From the NCBI RefSeq assembly GCF_002760615.1, contig NZ_AWWI01000100.1, forward strand, positions 62,001 to 126,000: DNA of 64,000 bases, in the 5' to 3' direction. The position numbers were made by a program, and so were the translations under genes. Source of the stretch: Puniceibacterium antarcticum. Lineage in GTDB: Bacteria > Pseudomonadota > Alphaproteobacteria > Rhodobacterales > Rhodobacteraceae. The first letter of the stretch is position 1; the number at the start of each line of letters is the position of its first letter. The notes beneath the pieces were generated by a model that had not been told where the DNA came from, did not search any database, and was given only the letters and a program-made list of their open reading frames with translations. Positions 1-8,075 of the stretch are shown here, piece by piece.

Positions 1-544
1 CAGTGTCAAAGCTCATCGTGCCACACCAAGGCATGCCTGCAAGCTTGAAGCCTTCGGCCGCGGCACGGAATTCCTCGGGCGCCCAGATCGTCTCGACCCA
101 GAGGACATCCGCGCCGCCCGCTTTCAGCCCCTCGGCGGTTTCGTGAAACATCTCGACCGCACTGGCATGTCTGAGCGTGCCGACCGGCTCCATGATCTCG
201 CCCATCGGGCCGACGGAGCCTGCAACAACGACGGAGCGGCCGGCGACATCTGCAATCTCGCGTGCGATCTGGGCCGCGAGGCAGGACAGCTCATAAGCAC
301 GATTCTGTGCATTGTGCAGCTTGAGCCGGGAAGCATTGGCGCCAAAGGAATTGGTCAGGAAGATGTCGCTGCCGGACTCGACTGCACCACGATACAGCGT
401 GCGGATCTTGTCGGTTTCGGTCGCATTCCAGAATTCAGGGGGGTCACCGGCGGCAAGTCCCATGTTGAACAGGTTGTTGCCCGTCGCGCCATCGGCCATC
501 AGCCAGTCCTTTGATTCAAGGAGTCTGCTCAGCGCATTTGTCAT
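1..544 (-). CDS. bmt: Betaine-homocysteine S-methyltransferase, 5' part only
   Basis: The first 181 codons of a homocysteine S-methyltransferase-family gene run off the left edge of the window. Translation from the ATG at 544 gives a start MTNALSRLLESKDWLMADGA, followed by the family barrel segments (FLTNSFGANASRLKLHN, VVVAGSVGPMGEIMEP, DVLWVETIWAPEEF, MPWCGTMSFDT). The pattern matches the BmtA-type enzymes of Rhodobacteraceae, which transfer a methyl group from glycine betaine (and by report from related methylated donors) to homocysteine to make methionine in the cytoplasm. The zinc-binding cysteines of this family lie in the C-terminal half, which is outside the window, so catalytic competence cannot be judged. 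The family is confident; the donor substrate is inferred. Confidence 0.85.
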   Translation of the reverse strand, partial: MTNALSRLLESKDWLMADGATGNNLFNMGLAAGDPPEFWNATETDKIRTLYRGAVESGSDIFLTNSFGANASRLKLHNAQNRAYELSCLAAQIAREIADVAGRSVVVAGSVGPMGEIMEPVGTLRHASAVEMFHETAEGLKAGGADVLWVETIWAPEEFRAAAEGFKLAGMPWCGTMSFDT

Positions 545-680
545 GATCTTGGTCCTGTCTGGCCTGCGTAGGAACGCGGTACGTTTCCGATAGATCCCCC
601 GTTTGGGCAAATTCATTCCCGGACTCAGGGCGTGCCCGGACACCGAGACGCGCGCGCACCATGTGGCAAGGGTGGTCGGA

Positions 681-995
681 TCAGGCTTCGTTCATCAACT
701 GGTCCATGGCGGTGATGGACAGCTCGGCCATCTTGGTGCGGATTTCGTCATCGCTGACCTTGTCACCCAGATCGCCAGAAACCTTGCGCACCACATCTTC
801 GTGCCCGGCTTCCTCGAAATCGGCTTTCACGACCTCCTTGGCATAGGTGGTGGCATCTTCGCCGGTCTTCCCCAGCAGCGCGGCGGCCCAGAGGCCCAGA
901 AGCTTGTTGCGCCGCGCCACTGCACGGAATTTCATTTCTTCATCATGCGCGAACTTGTTTTCGAACGCAGTTTCGCGATCATTGAATGAGGTCAT
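681..995 (-). CDS. DUF1476 protein, F1-ATPase inhibitor zeta-type subunit
   Basis: A 104-residue acidic, mostly helical protein starting MTSFNDRETAFENKFAHDEE. DUF1476 is the family of the zeta subunit characterised in Paracoccus denitrificans, which binds F1-ATPase through its N-terminal segment and blocks ATP hydrolysis while allowing synthesis. The length and the N-terminal MTxFxDRExAFExKFAxDEE-type segment match that family. The ATG at 995 is chosen because a GGGAG ribosome site lies about 8 bases upstream; a TTG six bases further upstream would add only two residues. It stands alone, divergent from purC, far from any ATP synthase operon, as is usual for this subunit. The role is inferred from the family. 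Confidence 0.88.
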   Translation of the reverse strand: MTSFNDRETAFENKFAHDEEMKFRAVARRNKLLGLWAAALLGKTGEDATTYAKEVVKADFEEAGHEDVVRKVSGDLGDKVSDDEIRTKMAELSITAMDQLMNEA

Positions 996-1274
996 GGCCA
1001 AGCTCCCTAAGACACATTACATAGACAAGATATGTTGTGGCAGCGGCCCGCCCGCAAGTCTTGCAGCCTTTATATGCAGGGCCAATCTACTTAACTTTCA
1101 AATAAGCTTGGAGTGAGACCTATTTGCCCCGTCAACGTGCGTTAAAAATTGCGCTGAAAATCATTTGACGCCGCACAGTCGTGTGGGCGGTGCTTGCGAC
1201 AGCGATCACCTTGGACTAAGACGACGCAAACGGGCAAACTCTGAGCCTGTATGTTCCTTATGGAAAGAGACCGC

Positions 1275-2036
1275 ATGGCACGCCGCAAGAAAATCTATGA
1301 AGGCAAGGGGAAGATCCTGTACGAAGGCCCTGAGCCTGGGACGATCGTGCAGTATTTTAAAGACGATGCCACTGCGTTCAACGCTCAGAAAAAAGATGTG
1401 ATCGACGGTAAGGGAGTTCTGAACAACCGCCTGTCCGAATTCTTCATGACCGGCCTGAACAATATCGGCGTGCCGACCCATTTCATCCGCCGGCTGAACA
1501 TGCGCGAACAGCTTGTGCGCTCCTGCGAGATCATCCCACTGGAGATCATCGTGCGCAACTATGCTGCCGGATCACTGTCGACACGTCTGGGCATCGAAGA
1601 GGGCACGCCGCTGCCGCGTCCCATCGTGGAATATTGCTACAAGGACGACAAGCTGGGCGATCCGCTGGTCACTGAAGAGCATATTGCTGCCTTCGGCTGG
1701 GCAAGCCAGCAAGACATGGACGATATCCTGAGCCTTTCTTTGCGGGTGAACGATTTTCTGTCCGGTGTGATGATGGCAGTCGGCATTCGACTGGTCGACT
1801 TCAAAATCGAATGCGGTCGGGTTTATGATGGAGATTTTCAGCGCCTTGTGGTTGCCGATGAAATTTCGCCGGATTCTTGCCGGTTGTGGGACATTGAAAC
1901 GGGTCAGAAGCTGGACAAGGACGTGTTCCGCCGCGATCTGGGCAATCTGACGGATGCCTATACTGAAGTGGCGCGCCGCCTGGGCGTACTGCCCAAGAAC
2001 ACGATGCAGATGCCCAAGCCAACGCTTATCAACTGA
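1275..2036 (+). CDS. purC: Phosphoribosylaminoimidazole-succinocarboxamide synthase
   Basis: A 253-residue SAICAR synthetase, the ATP-dependent enzyme joining CAIR and aspartate in cytoplasmic de novo purine synthesis. It opens with [18 protein letters not shown] and carries the family signatures [32 protein letters not shown] and [10 protein letters not shown]. The ATG at 1275 is chosen over an in-frame start at 1251 because GGAAAGAG precedes it at normal spacing and because the family begins at this point. Length is normal for bacterial PurC. purS and purQ follow in the same direction, which is the usual alphaproteobacterial order. A hairpin with a dispersed-repeat tail lies directly after the stop. 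Confidence 0.97.
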   Translation: MARRKKIYEGKGKILYEGPEPGTIVQYFKDDATAFNAQKKDVIDGKGVLNNRLSEFFMTGLNNIGVPTHFIRRLNMREQLVRSCEIIPLEIIVRNYAAGSLSTRLGIEEGTPLPRPIVEYCYKDDKLGDPLVTEEHIAAFGWASQQDMDDILSLSLRVNDFLSGVMMAVGIRLVDFKIECGRVYDGDFQRLVVADEISPDSCRLWDIETGQKLDKDVFRRDLGNLTDAYTEVARRLGVLPKNTMQMPKPTLIN

Positions 2037-2043
2037 TAGGTCT

Positions 2044-2090
2044 ACGCCGGTTTCGGCGTCTACTTTGCGTATTTGAAAAGATAAGAGCAG
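2044..2090 (+). repeat. Hairpin plus GCGTATTT tail, family B copy 1 (after purC)
   Basis: Seven bases after the purC stop an inverted repeat ACGCCG (2044-2049) and CGGCGT (2054-2059) is followed by a tail reading TTTGCGTATTT and then AAAAGATAAGAG. The same arrangement, a GC hairpin plus an almost identical tail, follows gcdH at 37791-37840. It looks like a 3'-UTR or terminator-like element repeated in this genome; the function is not known to me. Confidence 0.6.
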
Positions 2091-2125
2091 GGGACAGGTC
2101 CCGTGCAACGAGCGGAGATGAAAAG

Positions 2126-2356
2126 ATGAAGGCACATGTACATGTGATGCTCAAAGACGGCGTTCTGGACCCGCAGGGCGAGGCGGTGCGCCACGCTCTG
2201 GGCGGCCTTGGCTTTGACGGTGTTCAGGGTGTACGTCAGGGCAAAGTGATCGAGCTGGATCTGGCTGACGGCACGAGCGAGGACACCGTGCGTGACATGT
2301 GCGAGAAATTGCTCGCCAATACGGTGATCGAAAGCTACCGCATCGAAATGGCCTGA
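2126..2356 (+). CDS. purS: FGAM synthase subunit PurS
   Basis: A 76-residue PurS protein starting MKAHVHVMLKDGVLDPQGEA. In organisms with a split formylglycinamidine ribonucleotide synthase, a PurS dimer bridges the amidotransferase PurQ and the synthase PurL and helps pass ammonia between them. Length and the segments VRHALGGLGFDGVQGVRQGK and MCEKLLANTVIESYRIE fit the family. A GGAG site lies upstream of the ATG. It sits 89 bases after purC and 109 bases before purQ. No purL is present in the window, so the third subunit must be encoded elsewhere, probably beyond this region. Confidence 0.95.
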   Translation: MKAHVHVMLKDGVLDPQGEAVRHALGGLGFDGVQGVRQGKVIELDLADGTSEDTVRDMCEKLLANTVIESYRIEMA

Positions 2357-2465
2357 ATCGAAATGGCAAGAAAGCCTGCGGGCCTCTTGCCAAATGTTTG
2401 TCTTCGCACCAAACCCCCGCCAAATGCGCTGATGGATCGGCGCCCAGCCGGAAGGAAGCTGTCTG

Positions 2466-3134
2466 ATGAAAGCCGCTGTCGTCGTTTTTCCCGGGTCGAA
2501 CTGTGACCGCGATCTTGCAACTGCCTTTCGCAAGGCGGGATGTGATGTAACGATGGTATGGCACAAGGACACCGATCTGCCGAAAGGCACCGATATCGTC
2601 GGCTTGCCCGGCGGATTTTCCTTTGGCGATTATCTGCGCTGTGGCGCCATCGCCGCAAATTCGCCCATCTGCCGCGCGGTCAAGGCGCATGGCGAAAAGG
2701 GCGGTTATGTTCTTGGGATCTGCAACGGCTTTCAGGTGCTGACCGAAACAGGTCTTTTGCCGGGGGCGCTGCTGCGCAATGCAGGGCTGAAGTACATTTG
2801 CCGAACCGTCGGGCTGACGGTTGCGACGTCGGACAGTGTTTATACCCGTGGGTATAATGCCGGGGATCGTATTCAGGTGCCAATCGCGCATCACGACGGC
2901 AATTATACCGTAGGAGCCGATGAGTTGGCCGCGCTGAAAGAAGAAGATCGTATTGCCTTTACCTATGATAGCAATCCAAACGGGTCTGATGGTGATATTG
3001 CCGGAATTCTTTCAGCCAATCGTCGGGTACTGGGGATGATGCCGCATCCTGAACGCGCCGCCGAGGCCGATCAGGGGGGCACCGATGGTGCGCGCCTTTT
3101 CGCGCACCTGGCGGAGGTTATGGCGCAGGCTTGA
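2466..3134 (+). CDS. purQ: FGAM synthase glutaminase subunit PurQ
   Basis: A 222-residue class I glutamine amidotransferase that releases ammonia from glutamine for formylglycinamidine ribonucleotide synthesis. The nucleophile cysteine is seen in VLGICNGFQVL, the oxyanion region in GLPGGFSFGDYLRCGA, and the catalytic His/Glu pair in MMPHPERA near the C-terminus. The start MKAAVVVFPGSNCDRD is typical; AAGGAAG precedes the ATG. Length is normal for the small PurQ of alphaproteobacteria. It follows purS in the same direction. The next gene, dctB, starts 35 bases downstream, but it belongs to an unrelated pathway. Confidence 0.97.
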   Translation: MKAAVVVFPGSNCDRDLATAFRKAGCDVTMVWHKDTDLPKGTDIVGLPGGFSFGDYLRCGAIAANSPICRAVKAHGEKGGYVLGICNGFQVLTETGLLPGALLRNAGLKYICRTVGLTVATSDSVYTRGYNAGDRIQVPIAHHDGNYTVGADELAALKEEDRIAFTYDSNPNGSDGDIAGILSANRRVLGMMPHPERAAEADQGGTDGARLFAHLAEVMAQA

Positions 3135-3169
3135 CTTGAGCCCGAGGCCTCCGCGCCCTATCTTCAAGC

Positions 3170-4951
3170 ATGGCTGACGGCAATCCCCTTCAAGCACCCA
3201 AGGATCGTGCCCGGCGTGACAAGCGCCCGGGCCCTCTGAGCTGGCGTGTGCGTTCTGCACTCTTTGTTTTGTTTCTGCTTGCGGTTGCCACGGTCTGGAC
3301 GACCAATTCCCTTCTGACCAGCCGCTTCACTGAAACGACTCGCAACCGGGCCGAACTGCGGCTTGCGCTTTACAGCGGCAACCTGCTGTCGGAACTGCGC
3401 CGCAACGCCATCGTGCCGCAGTTGCTGTCACGCGATCCGGCCTTGATCAGTGCGCTAAATTCTTCGGAATACAGCCAGAGTTCGCAGCGCCTGATTTCTT
3501 ATGTAGATGAGATAGGTGCAGCATCGTTGATGCTGCTGGATGGGGATGGGCGCACCGTGGCGGCGACAGACCGCAACCGACTGGGGGAATCCCATCGCAA
3601 CGCGCCCTATTTCGTGGATGCCCTGCGGTCCAACGCCACCGTGTTCACCACGCTGCAACGCGAGGCCGGTGGTTATTCCTTCACCTATTCCCGCCGCCTT
3701 GACAGTCAGGGCAAAGCCATTGGCGTGATCGTGGTCGAGGTGGATCTTGCCAAGTTCGAACGTGCGTGGGCGGGTATTTCCGACGCTGTACTGGTGACGA
3801 ATTCCGAGGGCAACATCATCCTTGCCACCGAACCCCGCTGGCGTGGCCTGACGCCAAGTGCAGCGCTGCAACGCGAACCGGCTGACAGCGCCATCGAACG
3901 CGCCATTCAGGCGACAGCGGATTGGACTGCACTTCCCGCTGATGCATATGTGCAGGGGGAGGCGGTGATGCGCATCGACGGACGCATCCCGTTCCGCGGC
4001 TGGTCTATGACCAGCTTTACAACCTATTCGAGCGTCCGTGAAAAGGTGAACGGAGTTCTGGCGCTCGAAATCATGGGATTCGCGATTCTTGCTGCGCTTG
4101 CGTTCTATGCCCTGTCCCGCAAGACGGCCCTGCGCATGGCGTTGTTTCAGCGTGAATCGGCGGAGTTGCGCCAGTTGAACATGCGCCTGCAGCGGGAAAT
4201 CGCCGAACGTGAGAGGGTGCAGGAGACGCTGGCCGTGGCCGAACAGACCCTTGCACAAAGCTCTAAACTCGCCGCCTTGGGCGAGATGTCAGCGGCCGTC
4301 AGCCACGAGCTGAACCAGCCACTTGCGGCGATGAAGACCTACCTGGCCGGTGCGCGGCTTCTGCTGCGCCGCAACCGTCCGGAAGAGGCACTGTCGGCCT
4401 TTCACCGCATCGATGATCTGATCGAGCGGATGGGGGCCATCACGCGACAACTCAAGAGCTATGCACGCAAGGGTCAGGCCGAGTTTTCCCCTGTGGATAT
4501 GGGCGATGCGCTGGCCTCTGCGCTCTCGATGATGGAACCGCAACTGAAGTCCCGCAAGGTCAAGATAACCCGTATCCTGCCAGAAGAAAGGGTGCGAGTG
4601 ATGGGGGATCGGATGCGGATCGAACAGGTCATGGTGAACCTGCTGCGCAACGCGCTGGATGCCACAAAGATGGTGCCGGATCCGCAGCTGGATTTGATCC
4701 TCGCCAGCGGGGAAACCGCGACTATGACCGTGCGCGACAATGGCCACGGCATCGAGGATCTGGAAGCCCTGTTCGAGCCGTTCTACACGACAAAGCAGCC
4801 GGGGGATGGCGTCGGTCTGGGCCTTGCCATTTCCTCGGGTATCGTAAACGACCTCGGCGGACGGCTCATTGCGCGCAATGCCGAAGCGGGGGGGGCTGTA
4901 TTTGAAATCCAGCTGCCCATATTGAATGACAAGACCCAAGCGGCGGAGTGA
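3170..4951 (+). CDS. dctB: C4-dicarboxylate sensor histidine kinase DctB
   Basis: A 593-residue membrane histidine kinase. A first membrane segment (about residues 28-48) and a second (about 303-325) flank a periplasmic double-Cache-type sensor domain; the segment LLDGDGRTVAATDRNRLGES is typical of DctB. A coiled linker leads to the dimerisation box AAVSHELNQPLAAMKTY with the phosphorylated His at about 379, then an ATPase domain with NLLRNALDATK and GDGVGLGLAISSG. In rhizobia DctB senses external succinate, fumarate or malate and phosphorylates DctD. The stop overlaps the region of the dctD start, so the two are one operon. No dicarboxylate transporter genes lie in the window. Confidence 0.92.
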   Translation: MADGNPLQAPKDRARRDKRPGPLSWRVRSALFVLFLLAVATVWTTNSLLTSRFTETTRNRAELRLALYSGNLLSELRRNAIVPQLLSRDPALISALNSSEYSQSSQRLISYVDEIGAASLMLLDGDGRTVAATDRNRLGESHRNAPYFVDALRSNATVFTTLQREAGGYSFTYSRRLDSQGKAIGVIVVEVDLAKFERAWAGISDAVLVTNSEGNIILATEPRWRGLTPSAALQREPADSAIERAIQATADWTALPADAYVQGEAVMRIDGRIPFRGWSMTSFTTYSSVREKVNGVLALEIMGFAILAALAFYALSRKTALRMALFQRESAELRQLNMRLQREIAERERVQETLAVAEQTLAQSSKLAALGEMSAAVSHELNQPLAAMKTYLAGARLLLRRNRPEEALSAFHRIDDLIERMGAITRQLKSYARKGQAEFSPVDMGDALASALSMMEPQLKSRKVKITRILPEERVRVMGDRMRIEQVMVNLLRNALDATKMVPDPQLDLILASGETATMTVRDNGHGIEDLEALFEPFYTTKQPGDGVGLGLAISSGIVNDLGGRLIARNAEAGGAVFEIQLPILNDKTQAAE

Positions 4952-4959
4952 AAGAACAG

Positions 4960-6294
4960 ATGGCCAAGGCGATGAAAATAGCGATTGTCGATGATGAAAA
5001 GGACATGCGCCAGTCCATCAGCCAGTGGCTGGCCCTGTCGGGCTATGACACGGAAACCTTTGCCAGCGCAGAAGAGGCGCTTGGCACTGTTGCGGCGGAA
5101 TATCCCGGTATCGTGATCTCGGATATCCGTATGCCGGGGATGGATGGCATCCAGCTGCTGCGCAAACTGATGGGGCAGGATTCCGCGCTGCCGGTGATCA
5201 TGATCACAGGGCATGGCGATGTGCCCATGGCGGTCGAGGCGATGCGGATCGGCGCCTTTGATTTTCTGGAAAAGCCGTTCAACCCGGACCGGATGTCCGA
5301 GCTTGCCAAGAAGGCGACCAACGCACGCCGTCTGACACTGGACAACCGCGCGCTGCGCAAGGAACTTTCCGACGGCACCCAGATGATGCGAAAGCTGATC
5401 GGCAACTCTGCAACGATGGAGCGGCTGCGCGAAGATGTGCTGGATCTGGGACAGGCAGATGGCCATGTGCTGATTGATGGGGAAACCGGTACCGGCAAAA
5501 CTCTGATTGCCCATGCGCTACATGCGGTCGGCTCGCGCGCGGGCAAGAAATTTGTGCTCCTGTCCTGTGCTGCAATGGACGAAGATACGCTGATGCAACG
5601 GTTGTTCGGTCCGATGCAATCTGATGATACACGCCTGCCTGCCATAGAAGAGGCGCGTGGTGGCACCTTGGTGCTCGAGGATGTGGAGGCACTGTCGGAT
5701 GCCGCACAGTCCCGCCTGCTATCTGTGATCAACGATCAGGGCAATCCGCCCGAAACCCGCATTATCGCCATCTGCAACATGCAGGACGAGGGCCGCACCT
5801 GCGAAGATGCGCTGCGCTCTAATCTATATTACCGGCTTGCGGCGCTCAAGATCACCGTGCCACCGCTTCGCCAGCGTGGTGAGGATATCCTCACGCTGTT
5901 CACGCGCCTGTCCGAGCAATATGCCGAGGAATATGGCTGCGAAGCGCCGCAGGTCAGCGCTCAAGAAGCGGCACAGCTGCTGCAGGCACCTTGGCCGGGC
6001 AACGTGCGTCAGTTGATCAATCTCGCGGAGCGGGCCGTTCTGCAGTCGCGGCGTGGATCCGGCACCATCGCTTCTTTGCTCATGAACGACCATGATGAGA
6101 TGCAGCCGGTGATGACCACCGAAGGCAAACCGCTCAAGGAATATGTCGAAGCGTTCGAGAGAATGCTGATCGACAACACCATGCGCCGCCATAAGGGATC
6201 AATCGCCGCAGTGATGGACGAGCTGTGTCTGCCGCGCCGGACCCTGAATGAGAAGATGGCGAAATATACGCTGCAGCGTTCAGATTATCTTTGA
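4960..6294 (+). CDS. dctD: DctD-type response regulator, atypical AAA+ domain
   Basis: A 444-residue NtrC-family regulator. The receiver domain spans about 1-125, with the acidic pocket DDE at 11-13 and phosphoacceptor Asp55 (VISDIRMPG). An AAA+ domain follows with Walker A GETGTGKT at about 174-181 and an arginine-finger region, then a Fis-type helix-turn-helix ending at 444. Two features are odd. The GAFTGA loop that contacts sigma-54 is absent: after the LFG at about 215-217 the chain goes straight to MQSDDTRLPAIEEARGGT. The Walker B acidic pair reads ED (TLVLEDVEAL) rather than DE. The ATG at 4960 is preferred; a GTG at 4948 overlaps the dctB stop but has no spaced ribosome site. Regulation without sigma-54 is inferred. 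Confidence 0.85.
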   Translation: MAKAMKIAIVDDEKDMRQSISQWLALSGYDTETFASAEEALGTVAAEYPGIVISDIRMPGMDGIQLLRKLMGQDSALPVIMITGHGDVPMAVEAMRIGAFDFLEKPFNPDRMSELAKKATNARRLTLDNRALRKELSDGTQMMRKLIGNSATMERLREDVLDLGQADGHVLIDGETGTGKTLIAHALHAVGSRAGKKFVLLSCAAMDEDTLMQRLFGPMQSDDTRLPAIEEARGGTLVLEDVEALSDAAQSRLLSVINDQGNPPETRIIAICNMQDEGRTCEDALRSNLYYRLAALKITVPPLRQRGEDILTLFTRLSEQYAEEYGCEAPQVSAQEAAQLLQAPWPGNVRQLINLAERAVLQSRRGSGTIASLLMNDHDEMQPVMTTEGKPLKEYVEAFERMLIDNTMRRHKGSIAAVMDELCLPRRTLNEKMAKYTLQRSDYL

Positions 6295-6305
6295 ACGCAG
6301 CTGGT

Positions 6306-6339
6306 AAAAAAAGGGCGGGCTGCCAACGCAGCCTTCCCG
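6306..6339 (-). terminator. Rho-independent terminator of the MYG1-family gene
   Basis: On the minus strand a stem GGGAAGGCTGC / GCAGCCCGCCC with a short loop is followed by seven T residues (A-run 6306-6312 on the plus strand). It lies about 110 bases beyond the stop of the gene at 6450-7394 and 12 bases after the convergent dctD stop, so the hairpin may serve both sides, although only the minus strand has a U-tract. Confidence 0.8.
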
Positions 6340-6449
6340 TCTTACAGCATTCCACTTGAAACTTAATCGTAACTCTCTGCCTCGAATCGAAGATTTGTTC
6401 CTCGAACGACAATGTGGGATGGCAAAAGTTAAAGTGGAAACGCCTTGGA

Positions 6450-7394
6450 TCAGGTGTTTGCAGTCCCGATATCCTCTGCCTCTGCCTCTTCCACTGCAAG
6501 ACGCGCCAATTCCAGGATCGCGTCACGAGTCTTGGCAACCGCAATAAAGCGCGCATTGTGACAGAAGCTGGCGCCCTTGACCCCGCTTGCCCTCTCAAGT
6601 TCTTCATTGGTCAGGCCTGCCCAAGCCAAGGGCAGATCCGCGCGCTGCTCGAACCCTTCATCCTTGCTGCGGATCCCGCTCAGTGACCAGTCGTCGCCGC
6701 GGGGGGTGATGACAAACAGCAGATGATCAGCGCCTTCCTTCACAACTGTGGGTCGGAAGGGCATGCCCATCGGCAATTCAAGAATCCGACTGCCCCCCGT
6801 CTGCTGAATCGCCTGCCGCACCATACCCTCGGCCCGCATCTTGGCTGAGCTGCGGGCGATACGCGCCTCGACAAAGGTCCTGGCGATGTCAAGAGCCGCG
6901 TGAAATCCGCGCATCTCAGCCTCGGGATCCGTATCGTCAAACACTGGCTTCAGCGTTTCAAGCAACGCAGGCAGGGTCATTCCCGCCATAGGCCCGGCAA
7001 CCGAAGGGCTGATGGCACCATTGTCCAGCAGGTCGATCAACAGCACGAAGTTCGCATCGAAACTGGCATGCACCGCGTCAAGGTCGGCTTCTGGAACCAA
7101 CATCACGCGAAGATAGGCGTGCCCAAAATGCCGCCAGATCAACCCAAACGAGCTGAAAGGCTGACCATCATCGCGCAAGGGTGCATCGCGTTGATGATGA
7201 TCGAAGATGAAGCTCGTGGGGTCATATCTACCGCCAACATCATAAATTATGCGATCGCTGCCCGGGATAATCCATTCGGGGGATCGGCTGCGCACGATTC
7301 GTGCCTCGGGATAGACCCGAGTAAGAATGGCGCTGGAAAGCAACTCATCGGCATGAAAGCCCCCGGAATGGGTCACAAGATAGCTGGGGGTCAT
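6450..7394 (-). CDS. MYG1 / UPF0160 family DHH-type phosphoesterase
   Basis: A 314-residue protein of the MYG1 family, starting MTPSYLVTHSGGFHADELLS. Conserved metal-site segments are visible in order: HSGGFHADE, RSRSPE, IIYDVGGRYDP, and the FDHHQ motif that gives the DHH superfamily its name. MYG1 is conserved from bacteria to humans; the human protein acts as a 3'-5' RNA exonuclease in nucleus and mitochondria, but the bacterial role is not established to my knowledge. The C-terminal half (GMPFRPTVVKEGADHLLFV, WSLSGIRSKDEGFEQRADLP, FCHNARFIAVAKT) matches the family's second domain. It is a single gene, convergent with dctD and divergent from the ArsC-like gene. Confidence 0.85.
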   Translation of the reverse strand: MTPSYLVTHSGGFHADELLSSAILTRVYPEARIVRSRSPEWIIPGSDRIIYDVGGRYDPTSFIFDHHQRDAPLRDDGQPFSSFGLIWRHFGHAYLRVMLVPEADLDAVHASFDANFVLLIDLLDNGAISPSVAGPMAGMTLPALLETLKPVFDDTDPEAEMRGFHAALDIARTFVEARIARSSAKMRAEGMVRQAIQQTGGSRILELPMGMPFRPTVVKEGADHLLFVITPRGDDWSLSGIRSKDEGFEQRADLPLAWAGLTNEELERASGVKGASFCHNARFIAVAKTRDAILELARLAVEEAEAEDIGTANT

Positions 7395-7574
7395 GGACTG
7401 AATACCTTCAAAGTGGAAGTTTACGGCAGATCACGGGTTCCAATAGCGGTTTGACCGAGGGGAGATCAACCACTGAATACGGCGTGTTTTCGAGGCCCTG
7501 CCTGCGACCGTGGTCCCCTTGTGCCATAAGAGAAAATGAAGATAGGTAGTTTTATCCCAAAAGGAGACTGCGCC

Positions 7575-7904
7575 ATGATCATTTACGGACTGAGCACCTG
7601 TCCGCTTTGTCAGAAGGCTCGCAAGGCGCTGGAAGCGCAAGGGCATGATCTTGCCTTTCGCGATGTGCGCGCGGAGCCATTGAGCGCCGAAGAACTTTCT
7701 GAATTCATTGTGGAATTCGGTGACCGGCTGGTGGATCGCAAATCGCACGAATGGCGTGGCCTGAGTGATTGGCTGAAACATTCCGAAGCGGAAGAACAGA
7801 TTGCGGCACAGCCCAAGATTATGACACGTCCGTTGATCCGGCAGGGAAAGACCCTCTTTCTTGGCTGGGACGACGCAGTGCAAAAGGCGATACTGCCAGG
7901 CTGA
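7575..7904 (+). CDS. ArsC/Spx-family thioredoxin-fold protein
   Basis: A 109-residue ArsC/Spx-like protein starting MIIYGLSTCPLCQKARKALE. The CPLC motif near residues 9-12 sits where ArsC-family proteins carry the reactive cysteine, and the C-terminal segment KIMTRPLIRQGKTLFLGW matches the family's RPxxxxG region. Members are glutaredoxin-dependent arsenate reductases or proteins of unknown reductase activity. No other arsenic gene is nearby, so arsenate reduction is not supported by context. The ATG at 7575 is chosen because AAAGGAG lies 9 bases upstream; an earlier in-frame ATG at 7536 would add 13 residues with no family counterpart. Transcribed alone, divergent from the MYG1 gene. Confidence 0.8.
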   Translation: MIIYGLSTCPLCQKARKALEAQGHDLAFRDVRAEPLSAEELSEFIVEFGDRLVDRKSHEWRGLSDWLKHSEAEEQIAAQPKIMTRPLIRQGKTLFLGWDDAVQKAILPG

Positions 7905-8075
7905 GACGGCGTGACACGGGTTTGACCACATTCTGAGCGAAAAGCGCTTTCAGGACGCTCATTTGATCGCTTGAAAGCTTGGCGGGTAAAGATCTTTGCG
8001 CAACCCCGCATTCGGGTATGCGTCCTTTGCGCGAGATGATAGCCAGAACATCAAGTGTGGCACGGAGGATGACAG

